NCBI GenBank assembly: GCA_973895155.1
Contig: OZ316899.1
Location: 4,588,001-4,652,000 of the forward strand
Source of the DNA: Marsupella aquatica
Taxonomy: Eukaryota > Marchantiophyta
Reading direction: 5' to 3'
Length of the DNA: 64,000 bases
Shown here: one piece after another, positions 55,987 to 64,000 of the stretch
Layout: every line of letters starts with the position of its first letter
Position numbering within the stretch: the stretch's first letter is position 1
The notes under the pieces: model-generated
Databases searched by the model: none
What the model saw: only the letters and a program-made list of their open reading frames with translations
What the model was told of the DNA's origin: nothing
Position numbers and translations under genes: made by a program

Positions 55987-57190
55987 AAATACGCTAGTAT
56001 AGAGGAAAGTTGTGGTGAAAACTCAAAGTATAAGCAAGCGTATCGGGCCAACACCTAGATTATTACCTTAGGACTGCTGCGGATTGAAAATGGATGTTGG
56101 TTGGATTCAATCACCAATGACTTGGGTAAAATTTCCTCCACTGGCTTCAAACAAACCGCCCGCTTGGCCTACATGCATTACACAACGGAATTAGAAGGTT
56201 GCATTACTCCAACCAATGTAGCTGACGGATAATCCCGTGTTAATAGCACGCGAACAGATAGGGGTACATACGACGGTCTATCAGAAAGTCAGCTAAGGAA
56301 TTGAAAGAATGCTAGCCATCATTTTTGAGAGTTTGATCATGTGTAAACCAAACCTATGTCAACGACCCGTCGAAGTGCTCGGCTGTGAAAAAAACAACAA
56401 AATTGCTTCCGGAAGTAAGTTGGCCGTCCTCCACTAGCTTCCCTTTGTTGCCAATAAACTCTGCTGCGACGAGAGCTCTCAGGCTGTAATTATCTCAATG
56501 GTTTGAATGGACCGGGCCGACATGGACAATCTTGCAATGCGCAGCAAAATACCTACTCGTTTGCAATTTCTCGTCGCTCTCTCTTCCTGCCCCAACACTC
56601 GAACACTACTGATTTTTGCTATGGACCTCAAGCTGCTTGATGTCCACCATGAAACACTTTGTAAAATTTGATAGCTTAGGCATAAAACTCTCAATAATAC
56701 TCCTTTGTCCTCAAGTCCTTACTACTGTTGAGACTATCGCGCCAAAGTTGGAAGGACTTGGAGTCCTTGTTTTCAAAATGTCCTGGCCGGCGGGGATTGC
56801 AAAGACATTTATTGTAGGTTTCCAAGACTTCCAAGTCCTTTTTTTGAAAAGTAAATGACGGCTACTCACCTTGAGGACATTAAACACATCATAAGTACTC
56901 TATATGAGGATACGAGTGCAAGCTTTATTAGGGTCCTACTAAATCCAAAAAAGTTCATTTAATGGAATCAGTTCACCAGTGCAAATCTAGCCTTTGATAT
57001 ACGTATCCTCAATCTTGGCCATTGAGGGATATGTTGCACATTTAATCCAAAATGGCAAGGACTCGAGTCCTTTTTGTGGAGAAAAAAGGAGAAAAATGGT
57101 AGTCCTCAATCATGCAATCCACCACATAGTATAATTTACGGCAGATACAATGGGAACCTCCTCTTTCACAATTGGGTGAGGGATTTTAGG
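55987..57190. other. Upstream region with AAGGACT motifs
   Basis: No gene recognised. At 56.70-56.85 kb are several inverted AAGGACT/AGTCCTT pairs, including GGAAGGACTTGGAGTCCTTG followed by TTTTCAAAATGTCC, and CCAAGTCCTTTTTTTGAAAA; another (AAGGACTCGAGTCCTTTTT) is at 57.06 kb. Confidence 0.6.
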
Positions 57191-57196
57191 AATTGA

Positions 57197-57553
57197 CTAG
57201 GGCAAACCAGAAGGGCCATCATCGTTGCTATCTGAAAGCAAGACAACATCAACAAAGGGATTGGATGACGATGGGAGATCTGGTACTAATGGTTTCCAAA
57301 TGATAATAGAATACCGCATTCTTGCATTCAAGTGCCAAAAATGAATCCCATTATCAACATCAAAAGAAGCAGAGAAGTTGGACGCTTCATCTACATTTTC
57401 CTCCTCCAAAATGTCCTCGATGTCATTCAAACTCAAATCAAACCTCCCACAGAGATAAGTCTCACTAACTTGCTTGTACACGTCAATGGCAGACAATGGA
57501 ATGGATACAAGGTCACCAGTAGACGAATGAATAACAACGATTGACCTTGACAT
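57197..57553 (-). CDS. Small unrecognised ORF
   Basis: 118 codons on the minus strand, starting MSRSIVVIHSSTGDLVSIPL and containing CGRFDLSLNDIEDILEEENV (acidic) and an aromatic segment GIHFWHLNARMRYSIIIWKP. Composition looks protein-like rather than random. It might be an exon of the minus-strand gene that follows downstream at 52-56 kb, or a separate gene. No domain recognised. Confidence 0.35.
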   Translation of the reverse strand: MSRSIVVIHSSTGDLVSIPLSAIDVYKQVSETYLCGRFDLSLNDIEDILEEENVDEASNFSASFDVDNGIHFWHLNARMRYSIIIWKPLVPDLPSSSNPFVDVVLLSDSNDDGPSGLP

Positions 57554-58500
57554 TGCAAAATCAGGGAACCCAAAACCTCATAGTTCAAGATAATGAATGA
57601 CGGTTCCGCACTGCCACAATGGTATTCATAGTGAATATACCGTTCATCAGAGTCGTTAGAATACGATAGAATCACTACCGGGCAGAAACGCTTTTGACAC
57701 AATAAATGTTTTTGTCGTTATGTCAACAACATTTACATTAATGACTACCAAACTATCCATTCCCAAACACCCTACTCATCCATCTGAAATTGAAATAATT
57801 GAGTAATGCTCGACGCTACTAAAAATACACACTAAATTTTGTACTATAAAGGGGATATTTTATGTTTAGCACCATGTGCTAATATCCAGGATATTTGTAA
57901 TAACTTCTAAAATTTGAGTGACATTTCAAAAATATTCAAAACTTTTTACCAAAACTAAGGAGATCTTATAATAGCGTCGGACGCAATTCTTAATTGGGGA
58001 TTTCCACATTGATTTTAGGACAAAAGATTCCAAAGTATACATAAATAATGTATTATTTTTTATTATTCACATGGATCTCTATTTCCATATTTGGATAAAT
58101 TTGTGTTATAATGTGAAGAGTTTTGGTAGCACCCGACACTACTATTGAACAATACACAATCACAACTGAAGAATCTTGATAAAATTGTGCACATTCTTTC
58201 TTTAATGGTCATATTCAACAATAACTTTAGGTCCCTGTGATGCCTTGCCAGGATCACGAAGTACTTAGTTAAGCCTAAAATAATGGTTAAATAAAGATTA
58301 GGTAGATAGAATAAGGGAGGAATAAGGATCGAAGCCGATTGCAACGTGTTCGGGGGAGATTGTGATAGGATCGGACCCAACGGTCGCGATTAAGTGGGAT
58401 TAGGGTTATGACCTAATCGGGGCTTGATCAGGTAAGCCATCAGGAGGCGGCTTCGTAGGGAGGGGACCGACACTCTGTACACTTGTGCAATTGCTTGTTC
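57554..58500. other. AT-rich intergenic stretch
   Basis: No gene seen. It contains (C/T)CGACGCTACTA at 57815, a minus-strand CCGACGCTATTA near 57975 and CCGACACTACTA at 58130, resembling the strings near 44.48 and 44.60 kb. From 58.3 kb the composition turns GC-richer, marking the start of the next element. Confidence 0.5.
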
Positions 58501-58507
58501 GATCAAC

Positions 58508-59745
58508 CTAGGGAGGTGGAATCAGCTGCCGATCAATTGGGGGAGGTGGTTTGGGAAATTGCGCAAGTTCTTGGCATTCGGTGGAATAAACACGGTGAAT
58601 GAGGTAGGGAAGTTTTGGGGCTATTTGCTTGAAGAAGCAAGGCAGCTGATACCTACGTATGAAGACGTTGAGCCGGAGCGCGCAGCCAGAGAACGAGCCG
58701 AGCTTGCGCAATTGTGGGGAATTCACAAATCGGCATTCATAGATACGGAGGAGGTGTTGGAAAAGTTCTCGTGGACACCCACCAGTGCGGAGCTTGACGA
58801 ATTGCTGATTCGGGAGAATAAGGTTGTGGGGATCAGGGAGGCAATCAAGAACGTAGGGTAGCCACTTTGGGAATTAAAGGATCATACTGCAAAGTGGACG
58901 AAGGCAACTATTCTTGGGGAGTATTCAGGCGCTGAAGAGATGAAGCGCAAGGGAGGTTCGGCATCCACAGCTCCAGCAAAGCAAACTAGGTCAGAGAGAC
59001 CAATCAAGATGGAATCCGGGCCAGTTAGAGATCGGGCTGTAGAGGATAAAACCATGACAGGGTGGGCGGACAGGTTACCTGCCGATTTACAATTACAGTT
59101 TGCAAGAGATGAGGATGAGGTCTTCAGTGTTGTTCAGGATAATAAATATGCAGGATATATGAATGACACTGGGTTGGAGGGCTTTGTCAGGTTGTCCTGG
59201 AGGATGGTAGACATACCGGATGAGGATTTGTTGGACTTCGTGGGATGCTGGGAGGCTTCTTCCAACACGATGCTGCTGTATGGAAAGGTGTTCAAACTAA
59301 CACCTGCGCTTATCGAAGCCGTGTTCGCTCTACCAATTGGAAGGAAGACTAAGGTGGAGCAGAGGAAGACGTTGCCGGATGACCAGTTCAGGTCATTTCC
59401 AGGGCCTTCCACTAAGAATGGGTTTTTAGGAATCAATGTACCAACCCACATATAGGGCAGTTGATTGATTTCTTGAGAGTCACATTGCATTGTACCTTGC
59501 CGAGAGCAAAAATCGGCAAAGCCCAGGTATTTTTGGTGGAGAATATCGATGCAAGCCGAGACTACAACGGCTATCTCTTAATGCAGTTGAAGAAGGCATT
59601 AAACAAAGAGAAGCAGAGCATTGGGGAGGGAGCGGTATCCAGACTAGGGTACCATCTGCAATTACTTTGCCGATATGCAAGAAGCCAGTCTTTTGCACCA
59701 GTGTTGCCTATACAAGAGCGGATGTAGATCACTGCACCACTTGAG
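58508..59745 (+). pseudogene. Plant-transposon-type domain, N-terminal half of coiled-coil element protein
   Basis: Plus-strand frames 58508-58861, 58940-59455 and 59461-59727. They hold GKFWGYLLEEARQLIPTYED, then after a TAG at 58861 a basic linker and WADRLPADLQLQFARDEDEV, VGCWEASSNTMLLYGKVFKL, TPALIEAVFALPIGRKTKVE. After a small frameshift near 59.45 kb comes GQLIDFLRVTLHC and GEGAVSRLGYHLQLLCRYAR. The pattern of a folded region in which a short beta strand leads into ALIEAVFALP resembles the putative plant transposon protein domain found in repeated plant ORFs. Several stops, so a relic. It continues in frame into 59749-61932. Confidence 0.55.
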
Positions 59746-59748
59746 GAG

Positions 59749-61932
59749 GTGGAGGAGGATGAGAAGCCTCTAAACATACGACGCCACGGGAGGAGGTTGG
59801 CAACACAGGCAACACAAGAACGGGAGCATTCCCCTATCAAGGAGCCAGAGGTAGTAACATATGATGTAGTGAGAAACCCATTGCGCAGGCCTACTCATAA
59901 TAATCCATATGCAGGCATCCAGTTGGTCGAGAGGAAGATGACTGCCGAAGAGAGAAAGAAATATGACAAGCGAATGGATTTAGAGACAGATGAGGAGGTA
60001 AGCCGAAGCCAGGAGAGGCCGGTAGTAAGAGCTTCTAGTAGAGCCCATGTGGAGGGACCCGTGGAGGAAGGTCAACCAGCAGCAGCCCAACAATATTCAG
60101 AGGAAGAGATCGGGGGCTTTGGAGGAGAGGCCGGCATGCTAGGTAGTCAGGTTAATATGGATGATTACAACGACGACTATGTCGATCATGGGGAGAGGCC
60201 AATACCAGGAGTTAGAATGATGGGAAGGTTTTGTAGAAGACTTCCCGCGGTCTTCTATGGCAAGCCGGAGGACCATAAAACACCAGAATCTCCTCCACCA
60301 GATGTGACGCCATTGGAATTTGACAAGATGAAGGAAGCTGAAGCCGGGCTACATGAGAAGATTAAGGAGTGGGGGGCCCGGAATGCAGAACAGGAATGCC
60401 AGCTACCAGGAGGAGAGTGGTCGGAAGAAATAAGACGGCTTAGTAAGAGACAAGCCAAACCTCTCACTGACTTTGATCAATTACGCGCAGAGGCTTGGGA
60501 GAGACGACCTCGATGGCAGATGCCAGTATCACCTGGGAGGTCAAACTATGCAAGAAATCGGGCTAAGGAGTATGGAGACATGTGTGGACTCTTAGCCTTA
60601 GAAATCTTCGACAACGAGTTAGAATCCGGGCCATTTCTTAGAAAAGAAATGGCTGATCAGACGAGACTGGAGGAGGCAATGACATTGGAGCGATTGAAGA
60701 AGGAGGAAGTGATCGCTCGGCTTTGCGGCATGAAAGCAGAGGTGGCTAATTCAAGGGTGAATCAACAAGCACAGCAGGATCTCTTGGCTAAGCAGTAGGA
60801 ATTGGAAGTGGCGAACAACCAATTGGGAAACTACCAATTGGATAACCAGCAGATCAAGGAAAAGTTGACAAAGGTAGAGCTGGAGTTAGCCGATTCAAAA
60901 GCAGAAGTACAGGGTTTAAATCGCCAAGTTGAGAGGCTCAGAAAGACGGCTAAGGAGCAGGCCACCCAGAGCGAGAAGGCCTTGGCTGAAGCCCAAAGGA
61001 AGTATGACAAGTTACTCGACCGGTTGGAGGCCATGCGTGAGAAGCATGATGACGCCATGTGCACAGCGGCCAATGATCACCTAAACCGGGTTCAACAGAT
61101 ACGCAAGGAGCTTCAAGAGGAGCTAACTAGGACAAAGCAGGCATGGACGGACGAGGTCACAAAACTGGAACTTATCAACGACTCCTTGAAGGCAGCCGAA
61201 GATAAGCAAGAGTTGGAGGTCATGCAGATCTTAAATGAGGAGCTGAAGACGGCCAGGGCCAAGATACTACGGCTTAACAATGAAGTTGAAGACGTATCTC
61301 AGGAATTGGAGGAGGCCAAGGATAAGATGATCGGGTTGCAGAGGCGTGCCGACAATCAAACGGAGAAATTGAAGAAGTATGCCAAAGCGGGATATGGGTC
61401 ACCAACTGAAAGGCTTCCCGTCAGCAGTATGGTAAGCGGAGTTACAGTAAAACCAAAGCCGAAGCCGAGCTCACTGTTGTCAAGCGTGACTGGGGGCAAA
61501 GCCATGCAGTTGGTGGCAGATTTGGCAAAAACATTTCTGGGGCCGGGCGATAATAAAGTTAAGCCCCTTAAAGCCACTCCGGAAGAAGTCGAGAGCATGG
61601 CCGCTCACATTTGCGGTACTGTGGCCTTGAAGGCAGCTATGGTAGAAGTAAGTACTGCGGATCAACTTGGAGCTGCGGTAACAGGATCAGACGATGGTAC
61701 TGCTTCTATGGACGCCCAGAACATGAAGCCGTGGGTTCTCAAGACCGAGCGCATTGGGGAGCAAGATTGGATTGAGGAAGTTAAGGCAAAAGCTCTCCAG
61801 ACCATTATAGAGGAGGAGGAAGCCGAGGCCGAACCCGAAGCCGTAGTTAACGTGGCCGAAGGAAGTCAGCCAAAGCCAAGTACACGGGAAGGTGCAGAGT
61901 CGGACGGCTCGGGATTACCACCGGTCATCTAA
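59749..61932 (+). pseudogene. Acidic linker and long coiled coil, C-terminal half
   Basis: In frame with the preceding piece across a TAG at 59725. Residues after 59749 are charged and disordered (GRRLATQATQEREHSPIKEP, RMDLETDEEVSRSQERPVVR). From about 60.3 kb helical sequence begins (FDKMKEAEAGLHEKIKEWGA). A TAG at 60796-60798 lies between LLAKQ and ELEVANNQL, both in the same frame; a CAG-to-TAG change would explain it. 60.8-61.4 kb is strong coiled coil (IKEKLTKVELELADSKAEVQ, LRKTAKEQATQSEKALAEAQ, NEEL-KTARAKILRL-type heptads). A tail with SSLLSSVTGGKAMQLVADLA and acidic EEEEAEAEPEAVV ends at 61932. A structural, possibly Gag-like role is conceivable; nothing confirms it. Confidence 0.6.
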
Positions 61933-63190
61933 CAATTAAGGCGGGCCAGTTGTCAGTTGGAAGGAGGACGTGGCGAAAGGAGAAGGGCTTGGGCCAGGAG
62001 GGCACGGCCGTTGTAGTATGTGGACAGGGCAAGTCGCTGTCAGCTTGAATAGTTCGATTAATGTTTGAGGTCCGGATCCATCGGGTTTCCGACTTAGGCA
62101 GATTAGTCTTGTTTTTGGTTAATTTGGGATTATCACGGTGGCAGGTCAGGATTGCTGGGGTAGGCTTTCCGCGCTTCTTTCAGTCACGCTGCAAGGATAA
62201 AAACCCGGGCAGCGTGGTGGGGGGGGTTTCTTAGTCAAGGCTTTATTGTAAATCTGTATTGTTGTGACCACAGGAAGCTCTCGGCTAAATCTAGACCGCA
62301 GGGTATCAGTAAACCACCAGTTCCCTTGGATTTCTGAGCAATTGTTTGAATTGAGTTGGCCTCATTGCCTAGTTTGCAGATTCTTGCCATCCAAGAAGTT
62401 GAGTGTTGTGATATATGTTGCTTGATCGATTTAAGTCAGATAGGGTGAACTGTTGAGCAAAATACAATCGCATTATCTTGATTGGAGACTGCCCAATCAA
62501 ACTCTGAGAGAAAAGTGAGGATTGAGAGTGTTAGTCGGTGAAGTGTGGGTTGAGTCAGTCTGAAAAAGACCTTCAGCCGGCTTAAGAAATTAAGCCATAG
62601 AGGTACATTCCGGGGGCGGAATACAAATATACCTGAAGAAGTTAAAGAGGAATTGGGTGTCTCAGTTGTGCACAATTCACAAGCCCAGTGAAAGAATCGG
62701 TCCGGTAAGTGTGGATTGAAGGAAAGTATAGTGTTTCCAAGCCGAATAGCTGCCATACGGCAAGAGGACGGACATAAACAAGTGGTTTACGATCGGTTGA
62801 GGGTAGTTCTTGGGGTTAGAGGTCTTGGGAAACGTGCCACAGTCCCATAATGCTGAAGATAGTTCTCTGGTATACCAATTATGACTAATCCGAAGTTGAC
62901 AAGTGGCATTTTGGAGAATGTCCTAGATAGATATCAATATAGCAAGGGGATAATTTAGAGAGGAAATTCTCTCCACCTGCCTAGTCCACTGTATTTAGGT
63001 TCCGTCTGGGAGGTTATTCGTACAAGAATTCTCTAGAAGAAGCATGGTACGAATGAACTAGTCATCAACTGCAAGCGTGAAAAACTTGGGGTGTGCAAAA
63101 CATGGACCCTCTCCCCACCACCTCGCATGGGTATAGTGCAAACGGGCAGACAGACCATTCCCAAACATCTGAGTGTTCATTTTTAGGATC
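61933..63190. other. Non-coding region downstream of the coiled-coil relic
   Basis: No gene. At 62.17-62.24 kb a GGATAAAAACCC box and a G-run (GTGGTGGGGGGGGTTTC) precede CTTTATTGTAAATCTG, which could be promoter or polypurine/LTR remnants. No matching second LTR was found upstream of 58.5 kb. Confidence 0.4.
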
Positions 63191-63195
63191 TGTGT

Positions 63196-63218
63196 ATAGG
63201 GTTTAGGGTTTAGGGTTT
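63196..63218 (+). repeat. Interstitial telomere-type repeat
   Basis: TAGGGTTTAGGGTTTAGGG followed by TTTGAGG. Two full TTTAGGG units plus partial ones, about 80 bp upstream of a candidate start codon. Confidence 0.9.
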
Positions 63219-63301
63219 GAGGTCGAGTGACACAATCTACTGCATCGCAAACCCCCAAAACAATTGCGGTTGTCATATCGCCAAAGAACTAGAGAGCAAA
63301 G

Positions 63302-63427
63302 ATGGACGATCTTGACACATATGTAGTGGAAGATTGCGGAGAAACATCGCTGACAATGTTCGACGTTATCTCCAGACATTTATGTTGTTTGGCGAGGATT
63401 TTTGAGGGCACAACAAAGACCCACTGA
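63302..63427 (+). CDS. Short ORF, possible first exon of the right-edge gene
   Basis: ATG at 63302 in a GCAAAGATGG context opens a 41-codon frame MDDLDTYVVEDCGETSLTMF, ending TGA at 63427. The composition is protein-like and it lies 180 bp upstream of the better-supported exon below, on the same strand. It may be spliced to it; no convincing donor was chosen. Confidence 0.35.
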   Translation: MDDLDTYVVEDCGETSLTMFDVISRHLCCLARIFEGTTKTH

Positions 63428-63601
63428 GGATCCCAATGTGTTGATTGGTTCACATGGAAGTTGTCTGCACCTTACAGAAGGGAAGTCCTTCAATTGAGAA
63501 CTTGAAGGACTTTCTTTGGAGCATAGGATACAACTCTAAAATCAGAATGCTTTTTTATGTTTAGCCCGCCAATTCTAATGGAAATGTCCAGACGTGTACT
63601 C

Positions 63602-64000
63602 TGGAAATTTGTGCAACCTGGGACCCACTGTGGGTGGCAAAGAATGAGAAGTTTGAAGCTGAATGTGCGGCCGATCCAGACTTTAGGGTCCTGGGGGATA
63701 AAATGTTTTATGTTTTTGATGGTAACCATCAACTTTACGCATGGTTGATCGTTACAAAAGAAGATCCCAATGATATCAAGTACCACCCTTGGATGCAATG
63801 TACTATTTTCAAGGGTGAAAAGGGGTCTTTGATTGAGATTGAGGCGGCTATGCATACTGTGAACCAGTAAGTCTCTCTTTGAATTTCAATGTCTTTTGTT
63901 CATAGTGTTTGGGGAATCCATTCCATTTTACTAGCATCTAGCGCTATTTATTGATCTATTTTTCTGTAGACTTGGGCAAGCCATGGTGGAACCTTCTTGG
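63602..64000 (+). CDS. Partial gene with intact intron, runs off the right edge
   Basis: Exon in frame from about 63602 (TLEICATWDPLWVAKNEKFE) through DPDFRVLGDKMFYVFDGNHQ, LYAWLIVTKEDPNDIKYHPW and IEIEAAMHTVN to 63866. Donor CA|GTAAGT, intron 63867-63969 with a pyrimidine-rich TTTTTCTGTAG acceptor, next exon from 63970. Joined frame reads VNQLGQAMVEPSW, in phase, with no stop. VFDGNH-x-LYAW looks like a conserved catalytic-type loop of a repeated family, but I cannot name it. The first true exon and promoter are uncertain. Of the genes here this one shows no visible damage. Confidence 0.6.

Noticed and set aside
1-64000. tRNA or rRNA genes
   Set aside because: No cloverleaf with intact A and B boxes or rRNA-like sequence was recognised by eye; a tRNAscan run would be needed to exclude decayed ones.

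Overview
The window is nuclear DNA of a plant: spliceosomal GT-AG introns, TTTAGGG telomere-type repeats, and plant-type Copia, LINE, CACTA and Helitron elements with very little single-copy sequence. Two of the transposase-like families (16.9-44.2 kb and 46-51 kb) are, from memory, of kinds found in mosses and other non-seed plants. A large-genome bryophyte, lycophyte, fern or streptophyte alga is therefore plausible, but the sequence alone does not fix the species. No housekeeping gene, rRNA, tRNA or organellar block was recognised.

Layout. 1-1.4 kb: end of a Ty1/Copia relic on the minus strand. 1.4-2.4 kb: non-coding with LTR-like signals. 2.4-6.4 kb: broken, unrecognised minus-strand gene with a coiled-coil centre. 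6.58 to at least 12.5 kb: nearly complete Helitron on the minus strand (HUH nuclease plus Pif1-type helicase), with a clear CTAG 3' end and a minisatellite next to it. 12.6-14.6 kb: G-rich tandem repeats. 14.6-15.2 kb: second Copia fragment. 16.9-44.2 kb: a nest. A minus-strand transposase-like gene was hit by a Copia element (17555-37024, LTRs and ATTCC target duplication). That Copia was itself hit by a complete CACTA element (22179-32072, ATT target duplication). The same gene carries a 197-bp tandem duplication, inside which a LINE inserted (38328-43134, AGTATCCTC duplication). The LINE in turn holds a Mutator-like MITE (41441-41819).

The CACTA element is the most interesting object. It has matching TIRs, a perfect 3-bp target duplication and subterminal ATCGGA/TCCGAT repeats. 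A tnp2-type transposase lies on the plus strand and a multi-exon acidic/RG-rich gene on the minus strand. Between them is a plus-strand two-exon gene whose product has a SET (protein-lysine methyltransferase-like) domain with most core motifs intact.

44.3-57.6 kb holds a plus-strand transposase-like gene (45978-50956) and a convergent minus-strand gene with a RING-like finger and coiled coils (52166-55986). Introns of both contain arrays built on AAGGACT/AGTCCTT, including the 16-bp palindrome AAGGACTATAGTCCTT. Inverted copies of a related motif near 44.5 and 56.8 kb suggest both genes may belong to one ~12-13 kb element. 58.5-61.9 kb: plus-strand relic encoding a putative plant-transposon-type domain and a long coiled coil. 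63.3-64 kb: start of a plus-strand gene with a clean intron that runs off the window.

Most elements are decayed. Many stops fall where the family has Gln, Arg or Trp, i.e. they fit C-to-T or G-to-A changes. The CACTA genes and the Helitron helicase are the best preserved.
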